A program made the position numbers and the translations under genes. This document shows, one piece after another, positions 1-9,315 of a stretch of DNA of 64,000 nucleotides; position 1 is the first letter of the stretch, and the number at the start of each line of letters is the position of its first letter. The notes beneath the pieces were generated by a model that worked only from the letters and a program-made list of their open reading frames with translations, did no database searches and had not been told where the DNA came from. The DNA comes from Bombella apis (GTDB lineage: Bacteria; Pseudomonadota; Alphaproteobacteria; Acetobacterales; Acetobacteraceae). The DNA lies in assembly GCF_018221685.1 (NCBI RefSeq), contig NZ_JAGJTM010000002.1:23749-87748 (forward strand), in the 5' to 3' direction.

Positions 1-401
1 AAGGCGGCCGAAGCGACGCAGAGCCACGAGAGGATAAGTAGCGTCCCCCCTGTCGGAGCCAGCCGTGCCGGGAACAGGATCCCGAAGCCATGCAGCGTGA
101 CAGGGATGCTGAACAGGCTGGTCCCCAGTGCCAGACCCGTGCAGCCGAAGGCGAGGCGTTGCGGGTGGAGGTAGCGGCTGGCCGGTGTCAGGGCACAGAG
201 GGCGATGCCGTGCCAGAGGGCAATATCAGCAGCCATGTGCATCATGCTTCTGCCATTGGGGACAGGAAAGACCGTATCTGGCAGATGCGTGGCCGCAGCC
301 TGACAGGCAACGGCCAGACTGGCATAGAGGGCTCCGAGACTGAACAGGCCTCTCAGCAGGAAGGCAGTTCGGGAAGAAATTGCCCTGTCATGATTCTGCA
401 T
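1..401 (-). CDS. DUF423-family small membrane protein, 3' end outside the window
   Basis: This minus-strand frame stays open from an ATG at 401 to the window edge (133 codons visible, no stop), so the gene is truncated. The translation is hydrophobic with about three to four membrane-spanning stretches. It shows the DUF423 layout: an N-terminal GALYASLAVA helix, a central LWHGIALCAL helix, then LGTSLFSIPV and a C-terminal PTGGTLLILSWL segment that resembles the family's TPIGG-x-x-x-x-x-GW signature. DUF423 proteins are inner-membrane proteins of unknown function. No strong Shine-Dalgarno sequence precedes the ATG. It is divergent from the lipoprotein gene that starts at 479. Confidence 0.7.
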   Translation of the reverse strand, partial: MQNHDRAISSRTAFLLRGLFSLGALYASLAVACQAAATHLPDTVFPVPNGRSMMHMAADIALWHGIALCALTPASRYLHPQRLAFGCTGLALGTSLFSIPVTLHGFGILFPARLAPTGGTLLILSWLCVASAA

Positions 402-478
402 ATTGATTATAACCCGGCTGAAAAGGAGATGCGGGCATTGTCTCAGCTGCCCGAGAGGATGAGAAGGGGGAACGTCGT

Positions 479-1030
479 ATGAAATTTCGTTTTGTGGTTT
501 GTGCAGGGCTGCTGTCTCTGGGGGGGTGTGGTCTCACGCCGCCTTCAGCTCCGCGGGTTCCGCCTTTGCCAAAGGGGCCTGTCACGCCCGTACCGAAGCT
601 GGCTGCCGATGATGCCGTGCTGTTGCAGCAGATCAACCTGCGTGCTGCCTATATGAAGGCTGCGACCGATCTGGCTGCGTTGCATAGTGGTGATGAGCTC
701 ATCAAGGGGTTTGCGGCCCAACAGTCCAAGGATTACGACAAACTGCATGCTGATGCCCAGAAGGTGGCAACAGCCCATACGCTTTTATTGGTCGAGACGC
801 AGTCTGGCATACAGCAGAAGCGTCTGGCCACGCTGGGCCGGTCATACGGGCGGCCTTTTGACAGGGCTCTGCTTTATGCGTTGACCCATGCTTCCACGGC
901 ACGGGAGAGGGCTGCGCTGGCACAGGCTAAAAAAAGTGGCAGCACGGCAGACATGAAAAGTCTGGCAGGAACAGCGCTGGACCTTCTAAACCGCAGCCAG
1001 GAACAGGGCCTGGGTCTGATTCGCCGGTGA
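479..1030 (+). CDS. Lipoprotein with a DUF4142-like helical domain
   Basis: The 183-residue protein starts with a short signal peptide ending in a lipobox (LGGC, Cys17), so it is probably a lipid-anchored envelope protein. A Pro-rich linker (about residues 20-40) leads into an all-helical region, about residues 43-183. That region has the spacing seen in DUF4142/ferritin-like proteins: an alanine-rich first helix, then a long helix around KGFAAQQSKDYDKLHADAQK. The ATG follows a purine-rich GGGGGAA Shine-Dalgarno at good distance. The function is unknown. The DUF4142 link rests on helix pattern and composition only, and a generic helical lipoprotein is the alternative. Confidence 0.65.
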   Translation: MKFRFVVCAGLLSLGGCGLTPPSAPRVPPLPKGPVTPVPKLAADDAVLLQQINLRAAYMKAATDLAALHSGDELIKGFAAQQSKDYDKLHADAQKVATAHTLLLVETQSGIQQKRLATLGRSYGRPFDRALLYALTHASTARERAALAQAKKSGSTADMKSLAGTALDLLNRSQEQGLGLIRR

Positions 1031-1277
1031 CGCACTTTGGCGTCATGGGGGCTGATGCGACCTCCTGTAATATGGCAGAAATTTGTCATATTTTTGACGT
1101 TTTATTGATGGTGTGTTAAAGGGCTAGTATTGAGAGTAGAAGACCTATCCTGATATCTTTCTGTACAAATGCCGTACCGGTTCTTGTCTTCCTGAGAGCA
1201 GGTGATGCTCCTGATGTACAGGAAAAAGGAAGAGGTTTTTCTGTTGTGACATATCATCAGGATCGACGAACCAGGAC

Positions 1278-1859
1278 ATGCAGAACGATTCGCCTTTGAC
1301 TGAGAATTCTCTTCGCAAGGCTCTGGAAAAAATGGGGGGCGGGCCAGCTGCCGTAGAGGCCGGAGATGGGGCACCGGGCCATGGTTACAGGGGCCATTCT
1401 GCGCCCCGTGGCCGATCTGCTCAGCAGGTGGGGCGCCGCCGTCGTTTTTCCGGGGATGATACGGTTGTTGTGGAGCATCAGTCACTGGGGCGCCCTACGC
1501 AGAAGAGGGCTGCGAATCGTGTGATGGCTGCCTCAGAGGCCGGGCAGGAGCAGGAAAGGCTGAAGCAGAGCCTGCAAAGGGAAAGGCGTCGGGTTCATGA
1601 TGTAGAGGCTGAGCTTGCTACGTTGAACAAGCGGATTCAGGCCGTGAATACCCAGATGACACATCTGCGCCTCCAGGTGGAGGAAGGCAGGAAGGCTCTC
1701 CAGCAGCGTGATGAGAGCATCCTGCGCCTGCGGGCCGAGCTGCATCAGGCCCGGGAGCATCAGGCACGTCGTGCTGCCAGCCCGACCAGGGCAAAGCCAG
1801 CCGCCCCTGCGGAGGTGGATGACGAGGGCCAGAAACCTGTGCAATGGTGGGTGGACTGA
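1278..1859 (+). CDS. Hypothetical coiled-coil protein
   Basis: A 193-residue hydrophilic protein without signal peptide or membrane segment. Residues 1-80 are Gly/Arg-rich and probably disordered. Residues about 90-165 form a long charged coiled coil (QERLKQSLQRERRRVHDVEA onward, regular Leu/Val heptads). The end is a short tail with a VQWWVD motif. I do not recognise a family. It lies just upstream of, and in the same direction as, a glycosyltransferase gene, so the two may be co-transcribed. Coiled coils of this size often act as scaffolds, but nothing here identifies a partner. Confidence 0.55.
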   Translation: MQNDSPLTENSLRKALEKMGGGPAAVEAGDGAPGHGYRGHSAPRGRSAQQVGRRRRFSGDDTVVVEHQSLGRPTQKRAANRVMAASEAGQEQERLKQSLQRERRRVHDVEAELATLNKRIQAVNTQMTHLRLQVEEGRKALQQRDESILRLRAELHQAREHQARRAASPTRAKPAAPAEVDDEGQKPVQWWVD

Positions 1860-1930
1860 TCAACCATGCCATGATGACTGCACGTTCTTCTGCCATGGCT
1901 GGGTTTCCGGCAGCCGGGATGGGGGCAGCG

Positions 1931-3034
1931 ATGGTCGACAGGATATGGCACGGGGGGGAATGGCAGACGGCACATCCCCTCAAGATCGTTCATGTTGGGG
2001 ACTTTTTTTTCAGCCTGAAGAAAAAGGCGCCGACCCAGTTCAGTGTGGGGGGGAAACTCTCCAATGGCCTGATACGGAATGGCCATCACGTCATCAATTT
2101 TCCTTACAGGGATGTTGCACGCTCCGGTGGCTGGTTTGGCAGCCGCAAGATGGGCCGCCATCATCTTTTCCGGGCGCTGAAGGAATTCGTGGCGTTCAGT
2201 GCGCCTGACATTCTTCTGCTGGGGCATGGGTACATGATTCCCCCTTTCGTCATTGAGGAGCTGCGTCAGCAGCAGCCCGGCATGACAGTGGTGCAGTGGA
2301 ATGTTGATGCCCTGTTCGTGGAGAGCAATGCCAAAGACTTTGCGGCCCGGCATCAGGTGGTGGATGCCAGTTTCATCTCCACGGCGGGGCCGGTTGTCCG
2401 GCAGGTGGTAGGGGAGAAGGGGCATGTTGGGTATCTTCCCAACCCGGTGGATCGCAGTGTCGAACGGGGACAGGCTTTTGCGCTGTCATATCCGGAAGCG
2501 GATGTTTTCTATTCCTGCGGGAATCCAGCCCGGTTGCGGACCATTTGTGGACGGGACTGGAATATGGAGGAATTTTGCGAGACGCTGGAGGAGCGTCTGC
2601 CTCCATCGGTGCGTTTTGCCTATGCGGGGGTCCGTCGGCAGCCTTATGTCAGTGGAGCTGCTTATTCCCTTTTGCTGGAGCAGACAGCGATGGGGCTGAA
2701 TATCAGCCGCAGGGCAGATTATTATCTCTACAGTTCAGACCGTCTTGCACAGATGATCGGCAACGGCCAGCTTGTCTTCATGGAGCGGCAGACAGGCTTC
2801 GACCGTATCTTCTCTGATCAGGAGATGGCCTTCTTCAGCAGTCTTGATGAACTGGTGGAGCTTGTCAGCCAGTACCACAAGGCGCCGACCCTTCGTAAGG
2901 ATGCCGCCCGGGCGGGATGGCAGCGCTATCATGCTCTTTTCAATGAGTGCGCCGTGGCCGATTATATCATCGGCCAGACGCTGGGCACCCTGCCGGAAGA
3001 AGCCCATGCGTGGCGTCATTTGACCAACCTGTGA
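1931..3034 (+). CDS. Glycosyltransferase, CgeB/GT1-like
   Basis: The frame is open from 1844, but the ATG at 1931 has the best Shine-Dalgarno (GGGATGGGGGC). It gives a 367-residue protein whose first strand (LKIVHVGDFF) is the usual Rossmann start of GT-B transferases. A second Rossmann half lies in the C-terminal portion, with a family-like region around NISRRADYYLYSSDRLAQ and a GxGQLVF segment matching the acceptor/donor cleft area of CgeB-type enzymes. It is probably cytosolic and transfers a sugar from a nucleotide donor; the substrate is unknown. It is convergent with the GT2 gene ending at 3052. Alternative starts are 1844 and 1871. Confidence 0.7.
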   Translation: MVDRIWHGGEWQTAHPLKIVHVGDFFFSLKKKAPTQFSVGGKLSNGLIRNGHHVINFPYRDVARSGGWFGSRKMGRHHLFRALKEFVAFSAPDILLLGHGYMIPPFVIEELRQQQPGMTVVQWNVDALFVESNAKDFAARHQVVDASFISTAGPVVRQVVGEKGHVGYLPNPVDRSVERGQAFALSYPEADVFYSCGNPARLRTICGRDWNMEEFCETLEERLPPSVRFAYAGVRRQPYVSGAAYSLLLEQTAMGLNISRRADYYLYSSDRLAQMIGNGQLVFMERQTGFDRIFSDQEMAFFSSLDELVELVSQYHKAPTLRKDAARAGWQRYHALFNECAVADYIIGQTLGTLPEEAHAWRHLTNL

Positions 3035-3051
3035 GGGAGAGGATTCCGGTT

Positions 3052-4488
3052 TCAGGAACTTTGTGTGATCCTGAAATCGGAGAACAGGGTCGTCCATCCG
3101 GCCAGCTCTTCTTCTTTTGAGCAGGTGTCCGGTGTTTTTGTGTTGGCGAAGATCATGCGCTGATCGGCGGTGGCAGCATCACCGAAATTGACGAACATGA
3201 CCTTGAAGTCCAGCGCAGGATAGCGGGCAGCCAAGGCCTCTACCAGAGCTGTGAAATTGGCAGTGGCTGTATGGGCAGGACGATGCTGTCCGCCATAAAG
3301 ATGACCATCCCGCCAGCTGCGGATGAACAGCACACGCCGGGACTGCCGGCAGAGCGCGTCAATTTCCTGGATCATGCCATGGAAACGGTGCCGTAAAAGA
3401 GGCAGCTGCTCATGGAATTTTTCTACGCTGGCCGGTTCTTCTTCCGGCTTGTCCAAACAGTTGTGGTAGGTGATCAGCGTATCCCGGCAGCGCAGGGCCT
3501 TGTGATGGCCATAGAGGCAGTTGGTGGAAAGCAGCCCGGCAAAACTGTTCTGGAAGAGTGAGACCAGAGTGTGGAATGGCACAAGAAACTGGTCGAAAAG
3601 ACCAGGGCCAGGGCGGCCGAAGTATCTGTTGAGGGCCTGATTGACTGTCTCATCCCCACCCAGAGAGATGATGCTGTCAAACTGCAGGCTTTCTCCGCCC
3701 GGTTCGGGAGAGGGGCGTGAAAGGGCTGCGGCGATTTCTTCACGGAACTCGAACATCTGCTCGTCGGTCCGCCAAGGGTGGCGGTAGAGCGGTTCATAGC
3801 GGATGGCATCATGGATGGCCTGGTTCCTCATGGCCAGCTCATGATTACCGTGGCTGTGGGAGGGAAGGGTGTTCAACCCGCCTCTCAGATAGAAGAGCTG
3901 GCCACGTTCCGGGCTGAGGTGCTGTGCCAGGCCGCCATAGCCTGCCCGGAGAAAACGCTGGGTGTGTTCAACATGCTCTTCCCCGTATTTCTCGAACCGG
4001 ACATCCAGATACCCAACGTGGGACAGGGCCTTTGCGTGATAGCCAACGCAGAAGGCCTGATGCATGGGGGCAATGAAAGGATCCTCTGGCGTGCCGCTGC
4101 CGGAGGAAATGTCATTGTCGATCTCTATGGTGATTTCCGGCATGAAATTGATGTGGCCATAGCGTTCGATGGCCTCAATCCAGGGCAGCTCCCAGCCGAA
4201 GACGGTAGGGAAGCAGTCATCCTCCAGGATAAGGATCCAGTCGCACCGTTTTTCTTCCTTGAGGTACCAGAGGACACGGTTGCGGTTCCACGAGATGCCC
4301 TTGTTGCGCCCGGTGACACAGGGAACATTCAGCTCCTTCAGCATGTCGGGCGTACCATCGGTGGAGCCATCATCCGCAACGACAAATTCGAATGTCGTGC
4401 GGGTATGACGGCGGATGCTGGCGATGACCTCCTTCAGGATGTCCTTGCGGTTATAGGTAATGATGCCGATGCCCAGTTTCCCGGCCAT
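3052..4488 (-). CDS. Two-domain protein: GT2 glycosyltransferase plus DUF1796-like C-terminal domain
   Basis: 478 residues. Residues 1-250 are a family 2 GT-A domain: IGIITYNRKD opening strand, ADDGSTDGT at 38-46 for the nucleotide, and LEDDC at 88-92 as the DXD-type metal site. Residues about 271-478 resemble DUF1796, a putative papain-like cysteine-peptidase fold: DSIISLGGDE, then FDQFLVP and LVSLFQNSFAGLL. The position where that family usually has a cysteine (SLGxNC) reads GGDET here, so catalysis by a thiol is doubtful. The gene sits 61 bp downstream of the GT8 gene on the same strand and is probably co-transcribed with it. The likely role is surface glycan synthesis. Confidence 0.75.
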   Translation of the reverse strand: MAGKLGIGIITYNRKDILKEVIASIRRHTRTTFEFVVADDGSTDGTPDMLKELNVPCVTGRNKGISWNRNRVLWYLKEEKRCDWILILEDDCFPTVFGWELPWIEAIERYGHINFMPEITIEIDNDISSGSGTPEDPFIAPMHQAFCVGYHAKALSHVGYLDVRFEKYGEEHVEHTQRFLRAGYGGLAQHLSPERGQLFYLRGGLNTLPSHSHGNHELAMRNQAIHDAIRYEPLYRHPWRTDEQMFEFREEIAAALSRPSPEPGGESLQFDSIISLGGDETVNQALNRYFGRPGPGLFDQFLVPFHTLVSLFQNSFAGLLSTNCLYGHHKALRCRDTLITYHNCLDKPEEEPASVEKFHEQLPLLRHRFHGMIQEIDALCRQSRRVLFIRSWRDGHLYGGQHRPAHTATANFTALVEALAARYPALDFKVMFVNFGDAATADQRMIFANTKTPDTCSKEEELAGWTTLFSDFRITQSS

Positions 4489-4549
4489 GAAATGCCTCGC
4501 CAGTCTGTCATTGAGTGAAAGGGAAGATGAAACCTGCTGTACCGGGGCC

Positions 4550-5446
4550 CTAGGGAAAGGCCCTCAGCACATCCCCGAGCAGCCGCCGGAAATCTTCTGC
4601 GTATGGGCCATCCCATCCTGTCCATGGCTTGGGGAAGCCGGAGAAATGCACGGCAAAGGGATTGGCCAGCCCGTCATCGTAAATTTTCTTCCACTCTGCC
4701 GGGAGGGTCTCACTGGCCTCGACACAGCCTGGCCCCCAGCAGACATTCCAGTTCTGGTGGATGAAATGGACCTTGCCATAGAAGATGCGGTTGAGGATGT
4801 CCTGGTCGCTCATCCAGAACAGAGTGCTGCACAGGTGGCCACATTCTTCCGCCTGCGCCTGGCTGATCTCGGCAATGTTGAAGACAAGAACGCCATTCTG
4901 GAAGTAATTGTTCGAGTCCAGCACACCAAGGGCCCCGCAGTGATAGTCCACCAGCGGGGGGCCCCCAGCAATGGCCTGCGGCAGGCGGAAACCGTTGGTC
5001 TGGGCCGGGATGAGGAGCAGGTCCCGCGTTGCACCGATCTGCGCCGTGGCGGGGATGCTGTAATAAAGCAGGCTGGGGCAGGCCCGCAGCAGTATGTCAT
5101 CGCTCAGATAGACAATGCGGGAAAAGTTGGCGAACAGGGTTGGCACAGCAAGGCTGTAGAATGTCGTGCGGTCTGTCGTGTCGAGATAGGCCGGGTTGTA
5201 TGTCTGCATCCATTCGGAGACATCCACGAAGTGGATCTGGGAGCGTCTGCCATCAAAAAGACGCCGGCCTGCTGTCATGGTTTCCTCCGGCAGGCCCTCA
5301 TGCAGCATGTAGAGGGCAAGCCTCACTCCTGGCAGAAGGTTGTTGATCCCGGAGAGGATGGTAGCATACGCATTGGGTGCACTGTGCTCTGTCAGAGGCA
5401 AAGCGACAGGAATGAATTCTGCAGGTGGTGGAAGAACGGTTTGCAT
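4550..5446 (-). CDS. GT8-family glycosyltransferase
   Basis: A 298-residue protein with the GT8 layout: IPVALPLTEH start, YLSDDILLR at 113-121 replacing the usual YLDxD metal site, NNYFQNGVLVFNI as the family's FNSGVMLxN element, DQDILNRIF, and a C-terminal VHFSGFPKPW corresponding to the conserved HF-G-KPW motif. GT8 enzymes add galactose or glucose to lipopolysaccharide cores or other glycans from a nucleotide-sugar donor in the cytosol. It is first in a two-gene minus-strand unit with the GT2-DUF1796 gene. A 63-bp gap separates it from the divergent gene at 5510, so both promoters must lie in or near that gap. Confidence 0.82.
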   Translation of the reverse strand: MQTVLPPPAEFIPVALPLTEHSAPNAYATILSGINNLLPGVRLALYMLHEGLPEETMTAGRRLFDGRRSQIHFVDVSEWMQTYNPAYLDTTDRTTFYSLAVPTLFANFSRIVYLSDDILLRACPSLLYYSIPATAQIGATRDLLLIPAQTNGFRLPQAIAGGPPLVDYHCGALGVLDSNNYFQNGVLVFNIAEISQAQAEECGHLCSTLFWMSDQDILNRIFYGKVHFIHQNWNVCWGPGCVEASETLPAEWKKIYDDGLANPFAVHFSGFPKPWTGWDGPYAEDFRRLLGDVLRAFP

Positions 5447-5509
5447 AAACAGGCCAGATTATTTAACAGACTCCTGTAGATAATAGGAGCATCCTGAAGG
5501 GTAGGCAAC

Positions 5510-7444
5510 ATGATGCTGGAAGGGCATGGGGTGGTAAAGGTGGCTTTTCATTATCTGGAGACAGCACATCAGGGTTGGCTGGCTGTCCGGCGCAAGGATC
5601 ATGGAATCTGCCATGTCCGTTCCGACGAGATGACACGCCGGGATGAGGATGGTGAACCTCTTTATGTTCCCCTGCTGGCGATGACGCTCTCCGACCAGCC
5701 AGATTACGTCTTTCTTGTCATGGGCCCGGAAGGTGGGGAGCCTCCGCTCCTCTGGATCAGGCATTTCTCTTACAGGGGGGCCGTGCTGCCCTTCCGCCGT
5801 GTCGATATCGTGGGGCATGAGGGGCGCATAGGACTGCGGAACCTCCTGCGGTCCAGCCTGTGCTGTACAGCCCAGCCCTGGAACAGTCAGGGAGGTGTCA
5901 ATGAGTTTCTTGGGGACTGCAGCCATCTGATGGGCTGGGAGCAGTTCCAGCTGCATGAGGTTGCGGCAACAGAGGAACTGCAACGCCTGGGCGAGGACAT
6001 GGCTGCCCATTTCAGGATGTTCCCTTCAGCGGATGATCTGGAGCAGCTGATAGACACATATGAGGGGAGCCATCTGGTCTGGCTGCTGGATGCCATGATG
6101 CCGGTGGCGGCCTGGTCTGCTGTCCGTGAGGTGGGGCAGAGGCTGCTGGAGCGGCCTTCCCTGCGTGAGGCCCTGCTCCGTCAGGCGGGGAGCAGTCCGT
6201 GGAGGGATGGTTGGCAGTGTCTTGCCCGTTGGCTTGAGGACAGGGAGAGTTATCCTGCAGCCGAACGGGGCTGCCCGCTGGGGGATGACGTGCTGACATG
6301 GGGGCAGGCGGACGCACCGGCTGGCTTCATCCATGCGACCCTGCATGCGGCCCGGGCCAGCGTGAAGCCACGCAAGCGGGTCTGCATGATGTCCACGATC
6401 CGTAATGAAGGTATCTATGTTCTGGAATGGATCGCCTATCATCGGAGCATAGGGGTCGAGCATTTCTTCGTTTACAGCAACGACAACAATGATCGCTCGG
6501 ACCTGCTTCTGAAGGCCCTGCATGATGAGGGGGTCATCACCTTCATCGAGAATCCCGTCCAGCCAGGGATGTCCGCCCAGACGAAGGCTTACGGGCACGG
6601 GTTGAACGTGCTGCCGAACATTCTGGATTATGAGTGGTGCTTCATTCTGGATGGAGATGAGTTCATCACGCTGGCACCATCCTACCGGACGGTGGGTGAG
6701 TATCTTCAGGGCTTCTCCCGCTGGGAGAGTGATGCCATCGCCCTGAACTGGAAGTTCGTGGCTTCCGAGGTCAACCGGGATGGGCTGGCGGACCTGGTCC
6801 GGCCGTTGACACAGCGGAATCGTGACATTGTCTCCCGTGGTGGGATCGGTGAGGGCTGGCGGCTGGTCAAATCTGCCGTGCGGCCCGGTCGGGCCATACA
6901 GTCCCGGCCGCATCATCCGGTCTGGCTGCAGGCAGACAGATTCACATACAGGCTGTCAGATGGGTCCATTCACAGTTACCGCAATCCGCCCCCCGGCATC
7001 GGAGCGGACCCTGCTTTTGCTGACGGCGGTCATTACGAAGATATTTACATCTCCCATTACTACTACAAGTCGATCATTGAATGGGTCTGGAAATATGCCC
7101 GGAACAGCGGGCTGGACGGTGCCATGTCCTTCGGTGTGGAGCGGTACGCCGACTATTGGGCCAATGCCTTCATCTGCCAGATGAATGACCCGCATGAGGG
7201 GCAGAATGAAAATGTCCTCAACCGTGCTGATGGACTGCTGGAAGAAATGGTGAAGCTGCGGAGCATCACCGCCATTGCACAGGCCGAGAACATCGTGCGC
7301 GAAACCTGGCAGGAGCGGCTCCTAGCCCTGCTGGACATGGTGGAGGAAGCTGACGTGGCCTCCCGCCTGAAGGAGGAGTGGCGTTATGTCCTTGATCCTC
7401 TGGTGGAGGAGCGGCTTGGCAGCATTCCGCTGCATCAGGTGTAA
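5510..7444 (+). CDS. Large glycosyltransferase (GT92/GT2_4-like) with N-terminal trefoil-like signature
   Basis: 644 residues. The catalytic region is about 291-560: CMMSTIRNEGIYVLEWIAYH, then HFFVYSNDNNDRS, and DGDEFI at 381-386 as metal site, as in the GT92/Glyco_tranf_2_4 group. The N-terminal 150 residues match no family I know but carry the signature seen in four other proteins of this window: IGLRN at 107-111 and WEQFQL at 143-148. A helical region (about 175-255) links the two parts. A strong hairpin terminator directly follows the stop, so this is probably a single-gene unit. The product is presumed cytosolic and dedicated to surface polysaccharide. Confidence 0.75.
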   Translation: MMLEGHGVVKVAFHYLETAHQGWLAVRRKDHGICHVRSDEMTRRDEDGEPLYVPLLAMTLSDQPDYVFLVMGPEGGEPPLLWIRHFSYRGAVLPFRRVDIVGHEGRIGLRNLLRSSLCCTAQPWNSQGGVNEFLGDCSHLMGWEQFQLHEVAATEELQRLGEDMAAHFRMFPSADDLEQLIDTYEGSHLVWLLDAMMPVAAWSAVREVGQRLLERPSLREALLRQAGSSPWRDGWQCLARWLEDRESYPAAERGCPLGDDVLTWGQADAPAGFIHATLHAARASVKPRKRVCMMSTIRNEGIYVLEWIAYHRSIGVEHFFVYSNDNNDRSDLLLKALHDEGVITFIENPVQPGMSAQTKAYGHGLNVLPNILDYEWCFILDGDEFITLAPSYRTVGEYLQGFSRWESDAIALNWKFVASEVNRDGLADLVRPLTQRNRDIVSRGGIGEGWRLVKSAVRPGRAIQSRPHHPVWLQADRFTYRLSDGSIHSYRNPPPGIGADPAFADGGHYEDIYISHYYYKSIIEWVWKYARNSGLDGAMSFGVERYADYWANAFICQMNDPHEGQNENVLNRADGLLEEMVKLRSITAIAQAENIVRETWQERLLALLDMVEEADVASRLKEEWRYVLDPLVEERLGSIPLHQV

Positions 7445-7450
7445 CAGGGA

Positions 7451-7481
7451 AGGGCCCTCCAGGACTTGGAGGGCCCTTTGT
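7451..7481 (+). terminator. Rho-independent terminator after the large glycosyltransferase
   Basis: Perfect 10-bp stem AGGGCCCTCC / GGAGGGCCCT with a 7-nt loop, followed by a short T-rich tail, starting 7 nt after the stop at 7444. It could also serve the convergent gene ending at 7519. Confidence 0.7.
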
Positions 7482-7518
7482 TCATGGGGCGTGCAGGTGG
7501 CTGCCTGTCTGGTGCCAG

Positions 7519-8121
7519 TTACTGCACATGTTCGTGGAATTGCGCTGCACGCAGGTGGCTGCGGTTATAGTCCAGTTCGCTGTGATTCAGCTGAAGGCCG
7601 ATCTCCATGGAGTAGGGGCTGATCTGCGGATTGTTGCCTGTCGGCACATCAATGAACCGCAGTGGCGTGCTGCTGTGGCTGACAGAGACGGTTGGAGGCA
7701 GCTTCACTGTTTCGGTAAAGACTTTTTTGTCCACGATGGCCCCATCCTGAAGGATGGCCACGAAATAGGGAACCGTCACACTGTCGCTGCTGGTGGCAGG
7801 GCCACGTTCCAGCTGGAGGTTCAGGCTGACACGAACACGGGTCATGGGCCGTTTCTGTGCATCCTGCGGGCCAGTACGGCAGTCTCCCTGAACACCCAGA
7901 ATGTGGGTGGAGGTCAGGCGGTGGGCGGCATCAAGCCCTTTTCCATCATAAGTGATGCGGTCCGCCACCTGGCCGGGAACATCGAACCTGGGGCAGGCCG
8001 GAGCGAAGGTATGGGTGGTATCCGCCTCCTCGCACCCGCTGAGAAAACCAGCCAGCATGAGGGAGCCGAGGCCCGCTGCAAGGCGGGGAAAGATGCGGGA
8101 TGAGGGGGAGAATGCAGGCAT
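7519..8121 (-). CDS. Hypothetical lipoprotein
   Basis: The frame is open from 8220, but the ATG at 8121 gives a normal N-terminus: a short basic region, a hydrophobic stretch ([17 protein letters not shown]) and a lipobox LSGC. The mature domain of roughly 165 residues is mostly beta, with phrases such as [15 protein letters not shown] and [11 protein letters not shown]. These suggest an outer-membrane-associated immunoglobulin-like or lipocalin-like fold; no family is recognised. Homologues of this general type in alphaproteobacteria are annotated only as hypothetical. The gene is convergent with the glycosyltransferase and divergent from ispH. Confidence 0.6.
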   Translation of the reverse strand: MPAFSPSSRIFPRLAAGLGSLMLAGFLSGCEEADTTHTFAPACPRFDVPGQVADRITYDGKGLDAAHRLTSTHILGVQGDCRTGPQDAQKRPMTRVRVSLNLQLERGPATSSDSVTVPYFVAILQDGAIVDKKVFTETVKLPPTVSVSHSSTPLRFIDVPTGNNPQISPYSMEIGLQLNHSELDYNRSHLRAAQFHEHVQ

Positions 8122-8286
8122 CGGACTCAGAAAACTCCACAAGAAAATGGCGCAGGACATTGCAGCAGACGGCAATACGGACGATATAGAGGCCCAGAAT
8201 GGTGGTGCAGGATAGCCCATGACCTTGCATGGAGCACCACCGGACCGTTCAATATCGTATCGTTCATCGCCTGCCTGGGGAAGATT

Positions 8287-9309
8287 ATGTCAGAACAGAC
8301 GACGCCTGTAACCTCCAACTCTGCCGTCCCCGGAGCAGATTCGGCCACTGGCAAGCCGCCACTGAAGATTCTGCTGGCTGGACCACGCGGTTTCTGTGCC
8401 GGGGTGGATCGTGCCATTCGGGTGGTCGAGGAGGCTCTGCGCCGTTATGGGGCACCCGTCTATGTCCGCCATGAGATCGTGCATAATCGCACTGTCGTGG
8501 AAGGGCTGGAAGCCAAAGGTGCCATCTTTGTCGAGGAGCTGGATGAGGTGCCAGAGGATGGTCACGTCGTGTTTTCAGCCCACGGCGTGCCCAAATCCGT
8601 TCCGGCAGAGGCGCAGCGCCGCAATCTGCTGTACTTGGATGCGACATGCCCGCTTGTCTCCAAAGTGCATCGTGAGGCTGAGCGTCATTTCGCCGGGGGT
8701 GGCCCGGAGCAGCGCCATATCCTGATGATCGGTCATGCCGGGCATCCTGAGGTGGTCGGCACCATGGGGCAGCTGCCGCCAGGGGCTGTTACGCTGATCA
8801 ATGATGCGAAAGAAGCGGCCGAGGTCCAGCCGAAGGACGTGGACCGTCTGGCCTTCATCACGCAGACGACCCTGTCCGTCGATGACACGGCAGAAATCGT
8901 GGACATCCTGCGGTCCCGTTTTCCCAACATCGTGGGGCCCCGCCGGGAGGACATCTGCTACGCCACGACAAACCGTCAGATGGCCGTGAAGGAACTGGCT
9001 GCGGAGTGTGATCTGGTCATCGTCATCGGCTCACCGAATTCTTCCAACTCACAGCGTCTGCGGGAGGTGGCCGAGCGGTCTCTGGCCAAGCGGGCCCTGC
9101 TGGTGCCAAAGGTTTCCGACATGGACTGGAATGAGCTGGAGGGTGTCAGGACGCTGGGCATGAGTGCCGGTGCGTCCGCTCCGGAGAGCCTTGTGCAGGA
9201 AATGATAGAGCAGCTTTCTGCCCGTTATGACGTGACAATCGAGGAGCGTATCGTGAAGGAGGAAAACATCAATTTCCGCCTTCCCCATCCGCTTTCGGAT
9301 GCGGTCTGA
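8287..9309 (+). CDS. ispH: 4-hydroxy-3-methylbut-2-enyl diphosphate reductase
   Basis: IspH (LytB) carries out the last step of the MEP pathway, reducing HMBPP to IPP and DMAPP with a [4Fe-4S] cluster. The three cluster cysteines are visible: GFCAGV (Cys37), DATCPLV (Cys121) and [11 protein letters not shown] (Cys224). The substrate-binding EIVHN (63-67), SAHG (97-100) and GHPEVVG (152-158) motifs and the SPNSSNS segment are also intact. Length (340 residues) is normal, with about 25 extra N-terminal residues. It is followed after 6 bp by thrB and then rnhA, a grouping common in alphaproteobacteria. Cytosolic and probably essential. Confidence 0.97.
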   Translation: MSEQTTPVTSNSAVPGADSATGKPPLKILLAGPRGFCAGVDRAIRVVEEALRRYGAPVYVRHEIVHNRTVVEGLEAKGAIFVEELDEVPEDGHVVFSAHGVPKSVPAEAQRRNLLYLDATCPLVSKVHREAERHFAGGGPEQRHILMIGHAGHPEVVGTMGQLPPGAVTLINDAKEAAEVQPKDVDRLAFITQTTLSVDDTAEIVDILRSRFPNIVGPRREDICYATTNRQMAVKELAAECDLVIVIGSPNSSNSQRLREVAERSLAKRALLVPKVSDMDWNELEGVRTLGMSAGASAPESLVQEMIEQLSARYDVTIEERIVKEENINFRLPHPLSDAV

Positions 9310-9315
9310 TCGCTC

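Noticed and set aside
7519..8230. Longer start at 8220 for the lipoprotein
   Set aside because: The first 33 residues would precede a normal lipoprotein signal peptide and lie in the ispH promoter region; the ATG at 8121 is better.
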